From Pseudomonas phenolilytica (lineage in GTDB: Bacteria > Pseudomonadota > Gammaproteobacteria > Pseudomonadales > Pseudomonadaceae), in contig NZ_CP058908.1 in assembly GCF_021432765.1 (NCBI RefSeq), positions 3,248,001 to 3,312,000 on the forward strand: 64,000 nucleotides of DNA. The letters are read 5' to 3'. Numbering within the stretch: position 1 is the first letter of the stretch; every line of letters begins with the position of its first letter. Of the stretch, positions 46,225 through 56,614 are shown one piece after another. A program made the translations under genes and the position numbers. The notes below the pieces were generated by a model. The model was not told the DNA's origin. It made no database searches and saw only the letters and a program-made list of their open reading frames with translations.

Positions 46225-48396
46225 ATGACACTCAGATCCATACAACAGCGAATCGCTCTCATCGGCGGGCTATGCCTGCTCACAACGGCGGGCATACTCA
46301 TCGGCTACAGCGTCTATCTCGCAAGCTCCACGCAGCAACTGGTGTCGAACCGCGTCAGCCAGCAAGCGCAGGATGAGGCGCTGCAAACCCTGCAACATCT
46401 CGGCGGCAAGTACGCAGGGGAAATCCGCGCGGAGTTCACCAAGGCGCTGGAAGCCGCCCGCGGCATGGCCACGACCTTCGCCGTCGCGAAGATGAGCGCG
46501 GCCGACAATGGCGGTCTCGAGATCGGCCGCGACCAGGTCAATGCCGTCCTGCTGAACGTGCTCAAGAGCTACCCGGACTTCAACGGCACCTACTCGTGCT
46601 GGGAACCGGACGCCATCGACGGCCAGGACGCGCTGTTCGCCGGTACGCAGAACGGCAACAACGACCAGACCGGCCGCTTCACGCCCTACTGGACGCGCGG
46701 CGCGGACGGCAAGATCGCCGTCCAGCCGCTGGTCGAATACGACACTCTGGACAAGCACCCGAACGGCGTGTTGAAAGGCGGCTGGTACATCGGCCCGAAG
46801 GAAAACCGGCGCGAAAGCGTGCTCGGCCCGCTGCCGTACATCGTGCAGGGCAAGCAGGTGTGGCTGGCGACGCTGTCGGTACCCATCGTGGTCGACGGGC
46901 GCTTCATGGGCGTGGCGGGCACCGACTACAACCTCGATTTCGTGCAGAAGATCAGCCAGGAAGTCTCCGGCAAGCTGTTCGACGGCCAGGGCGAGGTGGC
47001 GATCATCAGCGATCAGGGCCTGGTCGTCGCGGAAAGCCGGCATCCCAACCTGATCGGCGAACACTTCAAGCAGGTGCTTCCCGATGACTGGCAAGCCGCG
47101 CTCGGCTCCATCCAGAAAGGCGAAGAGCTGGCACGGCTGGACGACCGCGGCATGGTGATCGTCTTCGCGCCCATCGAGCTCGGCCGGACCGGCAAGCCGT
47201 GGTCGATGATGCTCAAGATCGACAAAGACATCGTGCTGGCAAAAGCCGCTGCCCTCGAAGCGGAAATGCAGACCCAGAGCAGCCGGAGCATGCTTCAGCA
47301 GATCGGCGTCGGGGTGTTCATCTCGCTGCTCGCGGTCATCGCGCTGTGGATTTCCTCGCGCTCGGTGGCGCTGCCGATCCGCAAGGCGGCGCAACTCGCC
47401 GGTGCGATTCAGCGCGGCGACTTTTCGCAACGCCTCGCACACCGCTCGGCGGACGAAGTGGGCCAGCTTTCCGCCAGCCTCGACCGCATGGCCGAGAGCC
47501 TACAGCAGCAGGTGCATGTCGCCGAGCGCATTTCCCAGGGCGATCTGACGGTCGACGTACGCCTGGCCTCGGACGGCGATCAGCTCGGCCTGGCACTGCG
47601 GCGGATGGTCGACAACCTCAACGAGCTGGTCTCCCAGGTGCAGCTCAGCTCGGCGCTGATCAACGACAAGGCCGGCGAGGTGACGCGCCTGAGCCATGAC
47701 CTGTCCGGAGGCGCGACGGAGTCGGCCTCGGCGGTCACCGAGATCAGCGCCACCATCAACCAGATGGCTTCGCAGATCCGCCAGACTTCCGAGTACGCCG
47801 GCGAGGCCAATTCGCTATCGCGCGATTCCGAGCGATCAGCGCGTGGCGGCAACGAGCTCATGGCGACGCTCAAGGGTGCGATGCAGGAAATCAACCAGTC
47901 CGGTCAGGACATCACCAACATCATCCGCGCCATCGAGGAGATCGCTACCCAGACCAACCTGCTGGCCCTCAACGCGGCCATCGAAGCGGCGCGTGCTGGT
48001 GAGCACGGACGCGGCTTCGCGGTCGTGGCCGATGAAGTGCGCCAGCTTGCCGCCCGCAGCGCCGAAGCGGCGCAGCGCTCCACCCGTCTGATTCAGGAAT
48101 CCAACGCGCGGACCGTCAAGGGCATGGAGCTCACCGACGAAACCGCCCAGGCGCTGGAAGCGATCGTCCAGGGCGCCGCGCAGGTCTCGCAGCTGGTCGA
48201 CGAGATCGCCTCGGCCTCCAGCCAGCAGGCGTCCGGCATCGAACAGGTCAGCCTGGCCATCGAGCAGATCGATCAGGTCGTGCACCACAACAGCAGCAAC
48301 TCCGAGCAGTCGACCCAGGCCGCGCAGGAGCTGACGCAACAGGCCGAGCAGATGATCGTGCAGGTCGGTCGTTTCACCGTCAGACGCACCCGCTGA
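46225..48396 (+). CDS. Methyl-accepting chemotaxis protein with double Cache sensor
   Basis: 723 aa. Membrane helix (about 10-30), periplasmic dCache-type domain (about 35-365; features [37 protein letters not shown]), second helix (about 373-393), HAMP, then the signalling domain with hairpin tip [50 protein letters not shown] upstream supports ATG 46225. Directs swimming in response to a periplasmic ligand. Location inside the PQQ island and a shared promoter motif suggest an alcohol, its aldehyde or a related compound as ligand; this is inference. Confidence 0.92.
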   Translation: MTLRSIQQRIALIGGLCLLTTAGILIGYSVYLASSTQQLVSNRVSQQAQDEALQTLQHLGGKYAGEIRAEFTKALEAARGMATTFAVAKMSAADNGGLEIGRDQVNAVLLNVLKSYPDFNGTYSCWEPDAIDGQDALFAGTQNGNNDQTGRFTPYWTRGADGKIAVQPLVEYDTLDKHPNGVLKGGWYIGPKENRRESVLGPLPYIVQGKQVWLATLSVPIVVDGRFMGVAGTDYNLDFVQKISQEVSGKLFDGQGEVAIISDQGLVVAESRHPNLIGEHFKQVLPDDWQAALGSIQKGEELARLDDRGMVIVFAPIELGRTGKPWSMMLKIDKDIVLAKAAALEAEMQTQSSRSMLQQIGVGVFISLLAVIALWISSRSVALPIRKAAQLAGAIQRGDFSQRLAHRSADEVGQLSASLDRMAESLQQQVHVAERISQGDLTVDVRLASDGDQLGLALRRMVDNLNELVSQVQLSSALINDKAGEVTRLSHDLSGGATESASAVTEISATINQMASQIRQTSEYAGEANSLSRDSERSARGGNELMATLKGAMQEINQSGQDITNIIRAIEEIATQTNLLALNAAIEAARAGEHGRGFAVVADEVRQLAARSAEAAQRSTRLIQESNARTVKGMELTDETAQALEAIVQGAAQVSQLVDEIASASSQQASGIEQVSLAIEQIDQVVHHNSSNSEQSTQAAQELTQQAEQMIVQVGRFTVRRTR

Positions 48397-48403
48397 GCAC
48401 CCG

Positions 48404-48426
48404 AGCGGCACCCTCGCGGTGCCGCT
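48404..48426 (+). terminator. Terminator-like hairpin after the chemoreceptor gene
   Basis: AGCGGCACC, five-base loop, GGTGCCGCT: a perfect 9-bp stem starting 8 bases past the stop, followed by TCGATCTG, without a long T-run. Confidence 0.6.
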
Positions 48427-48448
48427 TCGATCTGTCGCATTTCTACGA

Positions 48449-48471
48449 CCTTGGTACACCACGACTGGTAC
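48449..48471 (+). promoter_or_regulatory. CCTTGGTAC / CTGGTAC direct repeat before the PQQ-associated ABC operon
   Basis: CCTTGGTAC (48449-48457) and CTGGTAC (48465-48471) in the same orientation, starts about 14 bases apart, 65 to 87 bases before the binding-protein ATG. A CATATT -10-like hexamer follows at 48478-48483, so the sites cover the expected -35 region. Confidence 0.6.
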
Positions 48472-48535
48472 TTTCTGCATATTCCCCCCTGCTGGAGCGC
48501 TTCCTATGCTGCCCGCAAGCCTCAGGAGTCGCCCC

Positions 48536-49726
48536 ATGCATCCATTCGCGTTCCATGCCGCGGTCTGTCTGATCGCCCTCGCTTGCGCCGACGCGTTCGC
48601 CGCGCCGGCCGCGCCCGAGCCGCTGGAGGTACGCATCGGCTATCTGGGCTATCGGCCCGATCCGGGACCGCTGCTGTCCAACGTCATACCCGAGCCGGAA
48701 GACGCCGGCCTGCGCGGCGCCGAGCTGGCCATCGTCGACAGCAACAGCACCGGACGCTTCCTCAAGCATCACTACCGGCTCGACTCCGCCACCAGCGAAA
48801 CGCCCGAAGCGCTGCTCGAGCAGGCGGCGCGGCTGCACGCCGACGGCCTGCGCCTGTTCGTGGTCAACGCACCGGCCGACACGCTGCGCCAGCTATCCGC
48901 GGCGCTGCCCGACAGCCTGCTGTACAACGCCGGCAGTGCCGACGATGCGCTGCGCAGCCAGAGCTGCCTGAACAACGTGCTGCACACCCTGCCCAGCCGC
49001 AGCATGCTGGCCGACGCCCTGGGCCAGTTCCTCGCCGCGCGGCGCTGGAACCGCTGGCTGCTGATCAGCGGGTCTACCGCGGAAGATCAGGCCTACGCCG
49101 ACGCGCTGCGCCGTGCGGCCAAGCGTTTCGGCCACAAGATCGTCGCGGAGAAACCCTGGAGCTTCGAGAACGACCAGCGCCGCACGGCGCAGGCCGACAT
49201 GCCGCTGTTCACCCAGACCACCGAGTACGACGTGGTCGTAGTGGCCGACGAACGCGGCGATTTCGGCGAGTACGTGCCCTATCACACCTGGTATCCGCGC
49301 CCGGTCGCCGGTACCCAAGGGCTGACGCCCACCGGCTGGCACAAGACCGTGGAAACCTACGGCGCCGCACAGCTGCAGAAGCGTTTCGAGGCGCACGCCG
49401 GGCGCTGGATGAACGATCGCGATTTCGCCGCCTGGATGGCGGTGCGCAGCCTCGCGGCCGCGGTGACCAAACTGCGTACCGCCGAGGTGCCGACGATCCG
49501 TCAGCTGTCGCTGAGCGACAAGCTACCGCTCGATGGCTTCAAGGGCCGCAAGCTGAGCTTCCGCGCGTGGAACGGCCAGCTGCGCCAGCCGATCCCCCTG
49601 GTTCACCCGCGTGCGCTGGTCTCCACCTCGCCACAGGACGGCTTCCTGCATCCCACCAGCGAGCTGGACACCCTGGGCTTCGACGCACCCGAGAGCCGCT
49701 GTCGGCTGAGCGAGGCGCAACCATGA
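48536..49726 (+). CDS. ABC transporter substrate-binding protein of the PQQ-dependent alcohol dehydrogenase system
   Basis: 396 aa, signal peptide about 1-22 (ADAFAA). Resembles branched-chain amino acid-type binding proteins (LEVRIGYLGYRPDPGPLLSN; DNSTGRFLKHHYRL-like segment) and matches the family found only beside PQQ alcohol dehydrogenases with the PedC-type permease. Ligand unknown. ATG 48536 has AGGAG eight bases upstream; an ATG at 48506 lacks this. First gene of an operon with the Sel1 protein, beta-propeller, ATPase and permease; its stop overlaps the next start (ATGA). Confidence 0.87.
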   Translation: MHPFAFHAAVCLIALACADAFAAPAAPEPLEVRIGYLGYRPDPGPLLSNVIPEPEDAGLRGAELAIVDSNSTGRFLKHHYRLDSATSETPEALLEQAARLHADGLRLFVVNAPADTLRQLSAALPDSLLYNAGSADDALRSQSCLNNVLHTLPSRSMLADALGQFLAARRWNRWLLISGSTAEDQAYADALRRAAKRFGHKIVAEKPWSFENDQRRTAQADMPLFTQTTEYDVVVVADERGDFGEYVPYHTWYPRPVAGTQGLTPTGWHKTVETYGAAQLQKRFEAHAGRWMNDRDFAAWMAVRSLAAAVTKLRTAEVPTIRQLSLSDKLPLDGFKGRKLSFRAWNGQLRQPIPLVHPRALVSTSPQDGFLHPTSELDTLGFDAPESRCRLSEAQP

Positions 49727-50211
49727 AGCGCCTTCCCGTTGCCGCCCTGCTGGCATTGGCCGCCCTGCCCGGGACTTCGGCCATTGCCGACGAACTGGGC
49801 TACGAGGCCTATGTCGATAGCCCCAAGCGCATCAAATGCCTGTACGGCTACGTGACTGCCAAGACCGGCAATTTTGAGGCGGCCAAGGCCATCTTCGAGG
49901 ACTGCGTCGCGCGCTGGAACGATGTCTACTCGATGATCTCCCTGGCGCAGATGTACGAGAGCGGCAACGGCGTGGAGCAGGACCTGTCCAAGTCCGCCGC
50001 GCTGCTCAAACAGGGCGCCGAACAACCCGACGACGCCAGCTACGTGAGCCTGGCGCGCTATCACTGGGGCGTCGCACTGGCCGAAGGCCGCGGTGTGGAG
50101 GCCGACCGCGTCGCTGCGCGCGACTGGCTGCAGCGCGCCGCCGCCGGCGGGCAGAGCGAAGCCGACGAATACCTGCTGCGCCTGGATGCCACCCGCGCGC
50201 CGGCCCGCTGA
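49723..50211 (+). CDS. Exported Sel1-like repeat protein
   Basis: 162 aa, signal peptide about 1-23 (GTSAIADE). Contains Sel1/TPR-type helical repeats (MISLAQMYESGNGVEQDLSKSAALLKQGAEQ and SLARYHWGVALAEGRGVEADRVAARDWLQRAAAGG). Such repeats mediate protein contacts. It overlaps the binding-protein gene by four bases and precedes the beta-propeller by 34 bases, so it is part of the ABC operon. Role within the alcohol system is unknown; a periplasmic scaffold is plausible. Confidence 0.8.
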   Translation: MKRLPVAALLALAALPGTSAIADELGYEAYVDSPKRIKCLYGYVTAKTGNFEAAKAIFEDCVARWNDVYSMISLAQMYESGNGVEQDLSKSAALLKQGAEQPDDASYVSLARYHWGVALAEGRGVEADRVAARDWLQRAAAGGQSEADEYLLRLDATRAPAR

Positions 50212-50245
50212 CATGCCCACGCCTATAACAACAAAGGACTCCCTC

Positions 50246-51217
50246 ATGCCCAGAACCCTGCTTGCCTCCGCCATCGCCTGCGCCCTGAGCTGCCTGGCCG
50301 GCTCCGCCCTGGCCGCCACCGCGTACGTTTCCAACGAGAAGGATGACAGCATCAGCGTCATCGACCTGGACAAGATGGAAACGGTCGAAACCCTCGAAGT
50401 CGGCATGCGTCCGCGCGGGCTGACCCTCTCGCACGACAACAAGCTGCTCTACATCTGCGCCAGCGATTCGGACACCGTGCAGGTGATGGACCTGGCCACG
50501 CGGCAGATCATCAAGCAGCTGCCGTCTGGTGCCGACCCGGAGCAGTTCGCCCTGCACCCCAACAACAAGTGGCTGTACATCTCCAACGAGGACGATGCAC
50601 TGGTAACGGTGGTCGACGTCGAGAAGGAAGAGGTGCTGGCACAGATCGACGTCGGTGTCGAACCCGAGGGCATGGCGGTCAGCCCGGACGGCAAGTGGGC
50701 GGTCAACACCAGTGAAACCACCAACATGCTGCACTGGATCGATACCGCTACCAACCAGCTGGTGGACAACACCCTGGTCGACCAGCGCCCGCGGCACGTC
50801 GAGTTCACCAAGGACAGCAAGACCCTCTGGGCCTCGGCCGAAATCGGCGGCACGGTCAGCGTGGTCGACGTAGACAAGCGCGAAATCCTCAAGACCCTGA
50901 CCTTCAAGATCAAGGGCGTCCACCCGGACAAGGTCCAGCCGGTGGGCATCAAGCTCACCTCCGACGGCAAATACGCCTTCGTCGCGCTCGGCCCGGCCAA
51001 CCACATCGCCGTGGTCGATGCGAAAACCTACGAGGTGCTGGATTACCTGTTGGTCGGCCGGCGCGTCTGGCACATGGCGTTCAATCCCGATGAAAGCCTG
51101 CTGCTGACCACCAACGGCGTGAGCAGCGACGTGTCGGTCATCGATGTCGCCAAGCTCAAGGTGACCAAGTCGATCAAGGTCGGCCGCTATCCGTGGGGCG
51201 TGGTGGTCGCGCCATGA
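50246..51217 (+). CDS. YVTN-family beta-propeller protein of the PQQ system
   Basis: 323 aa, signal peptide about 1-23 (GSALAATA). Seven repeats of the YVTN/lactonase-like propeller (AYVSNEKDDSISVIDLDKMETVETLEVGMRPRGLTLSHDNKLLYI and similar). Family members are encoded with PQQ-dependent alcohol oxidation genes and the PedC-type ABC transporter. No catalytic motif is visible; likely a periplasmic binding or chaperone module. AAAGGA upstream supports the start. The stop overlaps the ATPase start (ATGA). Confidence 0.87.
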   Translation: MPRTLLASAIACALSCLAGSALAATAYVSNEKDDSISVIDLDKMETVETLEVGMRPRGLTLSHDNKLLYICASDSDTVQVMDLATRQIIKQLPSGADPEQFALHPNNKWLYISNEDDALVTVVDVEKEEVLAQIDVGVEPEGMAVSPDGKWAVNTSETTNMLHWIDTATNQLVDNTLVDQRPRHVEFTKDSKTLWASAEIGGTVSVVDVDKREILKTLTFKIKGVHPDKVQPVGIKLTSDGKYAFVALGPANHIAVVDAKTYEVLDYLLVGRRVWHMAFNPDESLLLTTNGVSSDVSVIDVAKLKVTKSIKVGRYPWGVVVAP

Positions 51218-51951
51218 ATGCGCTGGAAGTCGAGGGCGTCCGCTTCGCCTACGGGCCGCGGCAGGCGCTCGACGACGTTACCTTCGCCACCAGCGCGGGG
51301 CGCTTTACCGCCCTGCTCGGCCCCAACGGCGCAGGCAAGTCGACGCTGATCGCCCTGCTGACGCGGCTGTACGACCTGCAGCACGGCGCCATCCGCATCG
51401 CCGGTGCCAGCCTGCGTCAGCAACCGCGCGAGGCGCTGCGCCGGCTCGGCGTGGTGTTCCAGCAGAGCACGCTGGACCTGGACCTGACCGTGGAGCAGAA
51501 CCTGCGCTACCACGCCGCGCTGCACGGCATGCCGCGCGTGCTGGCCACCGAGCGCATCGAGCGCGAACTGGAGCGCCAGCAACTCGGCGAGCGCCGCAAG
51601 AGCAAGGTACGCGAGCTCAACGGCGGTCATCGCCGGCGCGTCGAGATCGCCCGCGCGCTGCTGCACAAGCCCAGCCTGCTGCTGCTCGACGAAGCCAGCG
51701 CCGGTCTCGATCCGGCCAGCCGCCAGGCGCTCAACCGACATGTACGCGAGCTGTGCCGCACGGAAGGCATGAGCGTGCTGTGGACCACACACCTGCTCGA
51801 TGAAGTTCAGACGGACGACGACCTGCTCATTCTCAACCGCGGCCGGCTGGTCGCGCAGGGCCGGGCCGACACCCTCGCTCAGGGTGATGCCAGCCTGGAA
51901 CAGACCTTCGACCGCCTGACCCGTAATCCCGCAGCGGAGCCTTCGCCATGA
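51214..51951 (+). CDS. ABC transporter ATP-binding protein of the PQQ/alcohol system
   Basis: 245 aa. Walker A LGPNGAGKSTLI (about residues 35-46), Q-loop VVFQQSTLDLDL, signature-like LNGGHRRRVEIARALL (a divergent LSGGQ, with Asn-Gly-Gly-His), Walker B LLLLDEASAGLD. The C-loop variation is visible and could affect ATPase kinetics. It pairs with the downstream permease, overlapping by four bases. The DrrA/ABC-2 type ATPase class usually powers export, so the system may export a toxic intermediate or a lipid-like molecule. Confidence 0.88.
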   Translation: MNALEVEGVRFAYGPRQALDDVTFATSAGRFTALLGPNGAGKSTLIALLTRLYDLQHGAIRIAGASLRQQPREALRRLGVVFQQSTLDLDLTVEQNLRYHAALHGMPRVLATERIERELERQQLGERRKSKVRELNGGHRRRVEIARALLHKPSLLLLDEASAGLDPASRQALNRHVRELCRTEGMSVLWTTHLLDEVQTDDDLLILNRGRLVAQGRADTLAQGDASLEQTFDRLTRNPAAEPSP

Positions 51952-52739
51952 GCCTGTACTGGGAATGCCTGCGCGGCATCGTGCTGCGCGAATGGCTGCG
52001 CTTCGTTCAGCAGCGTTCACGCTTCTTCAGCGCGCTGGTGCGACCGCTGCTGTGGCTGGTGGTGTTCGCCGCCGGTTTTCGCGCCGCACTGGGCATCGCC
52101 ATCATCGAGCCGTACGACACCTACATCACCTACGAGACCTACATCGTTCCCGGTCTGGCCTGCATGATCCTGCTGTTCAACGGCATGCAGGGTTCGCTGT
52201 CGATGGTCTACGACCGCGAGATGGGCAGCATGCGCGTGCTGCTCACCAGCCCGCTGCCGCGCGGTTTCCTGCTGGCGAGCAAGCTGTTGGCCACGGCGTT
52301 GATTTCGCTGCTGCAGGTCTACGCCTTCCTCGCCATCGCCTGGGTGTATGGCGTGCAGCCGCCGCCGCTCGGCCTGCTGACTGCCCTGCCCGCGCTGCTG
52401 CTGGTGGCGCTGCTGCTCAGCGCGCTGGGGCTGCTGCTGTCCAACGGCATCCGCCAGCTGGAGAACTTCGCCGGCGTGATGAATTTCGTCATCTTCCCGA
52501 TGTTCTTCCTTTCCTCGGCGCTGTATCCGCTGTGGAAGATGCGCGAGGCCAGCGAGTGGCTGTACTGGGTCTGCGCGGTCAATCCGTTCACCCATGCGGT
52601 GGAGCTGGTGCGCTACGGGCTGTACCAGCGCCTCGAACCGACGGCGCTGGCCGTGTGCGTCGGCCTGACGGTGCTGTTCAGCCTGCTGGCGGTGGCCAGT
52701 TTCAATCCGCAGCATGCGGCGCTGCGGCGCTCGGCATAA
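51948..52739 (+). CDS. pedC: ABC-2 type permease of the PQQ/alcohol system (PedC)
   Basis: 263 aa, six membrane helices, ABC-2 membrane domain with the conserved helix-5 region LENFAGVMNFVIFPMFFLSSALYPLWKM. Homologues are called PedC in 2-phenylethanol-degrading P. putida, where the transporter is part of the ped cluster. ABC-2 permeases normally work as exporters, whereas the operon also carries a binding protein typical of importers: an unusual mixture. Overlaps the ATPase gene. Confidence 0.87.
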   Translation: MSLYWECLRGIVLREWLRFVQQRSRFFSALVRPLLWLVVFAAGFRAALGIAIIEPYDTYITYETYIVPGLACMILLFNGMQGSLSMVYDREMGSMRVLLTSPLPRGFLLASKLLATALISLLQVYAFLAIAWVYGVQPPPLGLLTALPALLLVALLLSALGLLLSNGIRQLENFAGVMNFVIFPMFFLSSALYPLWKMREASEWLYWVCAVNPFTHAVELVRYGLYQRLEPTALAVCVGLTVLFSLLAVASFNPQHAALRRSA

Positions 52740-52745
52740 GGCAAC

Positions 52746-52759
52746 CGGTACTTTGGTAC
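52746..52759 (+). promoter_or_regulatory. CGGTAC / TTGGTAC motif before the CXXCW protein and erdR
   Basis: CGGTAC (52746-52751) followed by TTGGTAC (52753-52759), and TAGGAT at 52778-52783 as a -10-like hexamer. Lies about 85 bases before the CXXCW-protein ATG. TTGGTAC to TAGGAT spacing is 25 bases, close to the 27 bases seen at 48451. Confidence 0.58.
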
Positions 52760-52843
52760 TGGTTGGCGCGTCCATCGTAGGATTTCAAAGACACCTCCTT
52801 TGCTCTGTAATCGACCCCACCGACGTACGGAGAACAAAGATAA

Positions 52844-53416
52844 ATGCCCAGGTCGTTGCTGCCCCTGCTGTTCGTCGCCCTCACCGGGATCGGCCTGAGT
52901 CCGCTCGCCAGTGCGACCGAAGACCCGGCACTGTTCTCCGCCGATGGCTACCGCCAGACGCAATACCGCAGCCCCACCCCGGCGACCGCCGAAGGCGCGA
53001 AAACCGTGGATACCGCGACGCTCCAACGCCTGCTCGCCGAGCGCTCCGACATGCTGCTGGTGGATGTCTACCGCCGCCAATGGCTGGCCGGTCAGTTCAT
53101 CGACAACGAGGCGCACGCCAACCTGCCGGGCAGTGTCTGGCTGGCCAACACCGGCGACGGCTCGCTCACACCGCAATGGGCGGACTACTTCAGCAAGAAC
53201 CTGGCACGCATTACCGAGGGCGACCTGCAACGGCCGCTGGTGTTCTACTGCCGCTCCGACTGCTGGCTGGGCTGGAATGCCACCCGGCGCGCCCGTGCGC
53301 TGGGCTACACCGACCTGTACTGGTACCGTGACGGCATTGATGGCTGGGAGCAGGCTGGTCTGCCGCTGCACCCTGCGACCCCCGAGCCCGTGCAGAGCAG
53401 CCAGCACGCTGACTAA
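52844..53416 (+). CDS. PQQ-dependent catabolism-associated CXXCW/rhodanese-like protein
   Basis: 190 aa, signal peptide about 1-24. Rhodanese-like fold with the active loop FYCRSDCWLGWNATRRA; Cys136 is where the rhodanese catalytic Cys lies and Cys140-Trp141 complete the family motif. The family is named CXXCW, but the spacing visible here is Cys-x3-Cys-Trp. Periplasmic; proposed redox or sulfur-handling role with quinoprotein systems, which would fit the SoxYZ-like carrier and SoxH-like hydrolase nearby. Followed 34 bases later by erdR, so probably cotranscribed. Confidence 0.87.
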   Translation: MPRSLLPLLFVALTGIGLSPLASATEDPALFSADGYRQTQYRSPTPATAEGAKTVDTATLQRLLAERSDMLLVDVYRRQWLAGQFIDNEAHANLPGSVWLANTGDGSLTPQWADYFSKNLARITEGDLQRPLVFYCRSDCWLGWNATRRARALGYTDLYWYRDGIDGWEQAGLPLHPATPEPVQSSQHAD

Positions 53417-53450
53417 GCTCACCATAATCAAAACAAAGAGGTGACCGGCC

Positions 53451-54116
53451 TTGTACAAGATTCTGATTGCCGACGACCATCCGCTGTTTCGCGAGGCCAT
53501 TCACAACGTCATCCGCGACGGTTTTCCGGACAGCGAAATCCTGGAAACTGCCGACCTCGACAGCGCCCTGGCGCTGACCCAGGAGCATGACGACCTCGAT
53601 CTGGTGCTGCTCGACCTGAACATGCCCGGCATGCACGGGCTGAACGGCCTGATCAACCTGCGCAACGAGGCGCCAACCATCCCGGTGGTGATCGTCTCCG
53701 CCGAACAGGACAAGCAGATCGTGCTGCAGGCCATCACCTATGGCGCGGTCGGCTTCATCACCAAATCCTCGCCGCGCACGCAGATGACCGAAGCCATTGA
53801 GCAGATCCTCAACGGCAACGTCTACCTGCCTTCGGACATCATCCGCAGCCAAAAGGCCACCAGCCGCCATACCCATCACAGCGAACCGTCGATCCCGCCG
53901 GAGTTGCTGCAGGCCCTGACGCGCAAGCAGCTGCTGGTGCTGGAACGCATGACCAAGGGCGAGTCGAACAAGCAGATCGCCTACAACCTCGACATCGCCG
54001 AAACCACCGTGAAGGCGCATGTCTCGGCGATCCTGCGCAAGCTCAACGTGCACAACCGCGTACAGGCGATCCTCTCGGCCGGCGATATCGATTTCACCGC
54101 GTACCTGCGGCGCTGA
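53451..54116 (+). CDS. erdR: Response regulator ErdR (AgmR), LuxR/NarL type
   Basis: 221 aa. Receiver domain with [13 protein letters not shown], phosphoacceptor Asp in [13 protein letters not shown] and Lys in [10 protein letters not shown]-terminal Lux[49 protein letters not shown]. Starts with TTG, backed by GAGGTGA seven bases upstream. Near-identical by eye to ErdR of P. aeruginosa, which activates ethanol oxidation and PQQ genes. No cognate kinase gene is adjacent. Prime candidate to bind the CCTTGGTAC-type motifs. Confidence 0.94.
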   Translation: MYKILIADDHPLFREAIHNVIRDGFPDSEILETADLDSALALTQEHDDLDLVLLDLNMPGMHGLNGLINLRNEAPTIPVVIVSAEQDKQIVLQAITYGAVGFITKSSPRTQMTEAIEQILNGNVYLPSDIIRSQKATSRHTHHSEPSIPPELLQALTRKQLLVLERMTKGESNKQIAYNLDIAETTVKAHVSAILRKLNVHNRVQAILSAGDIDFTAYLRR

Positions 54117-54293
54117 ACGGCGCCGTAGCGCGCAACGCCAGCCACGAGCCGGCGAGCAAACATGCGGCTTCCCGATGAACGAAGCCCGGCATGACGACGC
54201 GACGCTAAGCAACCCCTCCGAACAGCGCCGGCAGCCGTCGCCGGCGCCATTCTCTCCCGAATCCCAACCCTCGCCCCCTAGGGGTCGCCCCGC

Positions 54294-56222
<1,929 letters not shown>

Positions 56223-56312
56223 GCGTCCTCCTCGTCCCGAGGCGCGGTGCTCGGGGCGGATGATTCTTGTTGTTTTCATTTCAGTTCTGCGACTGCGCCA
56301 AGAATAAATGAA

Positions 56313-56345
56313 ATGTTCCGGCAGGGAAGTTCAACTTTGGAACAT
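56313..56345. promoter_or_regulatory. ATGTTCC / GGAACAT inverted repeat
   Basis: Seven-base arms (56313-56319 and 56339-56345) with a 19-base spacer, 91 bases from the acoR start. Could be an acoR autoregulatory site or a distal enhancer. Confidence 0.5.
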
Positions 56346-56370
56346 GAAGGCCCAGATAAATTGTTTGTAC

Positions 56371-56423
56371 GTTGTAAAGCACTTTACAACGACGTTACAG
56401 GTGTAAAGCCGACGAGCTTTACA
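56371..56423 (+). promoter_or_regulatory. Tandem AcoR-type enhancer dyads
   Basis: Two dyads with the same half-site: the perfect 20-bp palindrome GTTGTAAAGCACTTTACAAC (56371-56390), and TGTAAAGC, six bases, GCTTTACA (56402-56423). Both use TGTAAAG/CTTTACA arms and lie 84 to 136 bases upstream of the -24 element, the usual place for enhancer-binding protein sites. AcoR as binder is inferred from location. Confidence 0.72.
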
Positions 56424-56506
56424 GCGCAACTGGAAAGTCGCCGCACCTAGAAATTTAGTTCTTTATTTTCAATGTCTTGAAGAACTAAAAGCGTAATTAA
56501 GAAAGT

Positions 56507-56522
56507 TGGCACGCCATCTGCT
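56507..56522 (+). promoter_or_regulatory. Sigma-54 (-24/-12) promoter of the acetoin operon
   Basis: TGGCACGCCATCTGCT matches TGGCACG-N4-TTGCW with one change (C for the first T of the -12 box). It lies 92 bases before the first gene of the operon, downstream of the enhancer dyads. Confidence 0.85.
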
Positions 56523-56614
56523 CCTGAAGTATTTGCGGAACAAGCCCCCGCATAACAAGAGCGCCGCGTGCCTGCACTTCTTTCAGGCTCCGGCAATAAG
56601 TCAGGAGCTGAGCC

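Larger units (their letters stand above)
56223..56614. promoter_or_regulatory. Divergent control region of acoR and the acetoin operon
   Basis: 392 bases, noticeably more AT-rich than the genes. Contains three inverted repeats and a -24/-12 promoter, annotated separately. No gene is supported here. Confidence 0.8.

Noticed and set aside
49308..49320. GGTACCCAAGG inside the ABC binding-protein gene as a motif copy
   Set aside because: The core has an extra C and it lies inside coding sequence; likely chance.
54275..54284. CCCCTAGGGG palindrome between erdR and acoR
   Set aside because: Short, isolated and in a convergent region without a T-run; may be part of transcription end but not supported as a distinct site.
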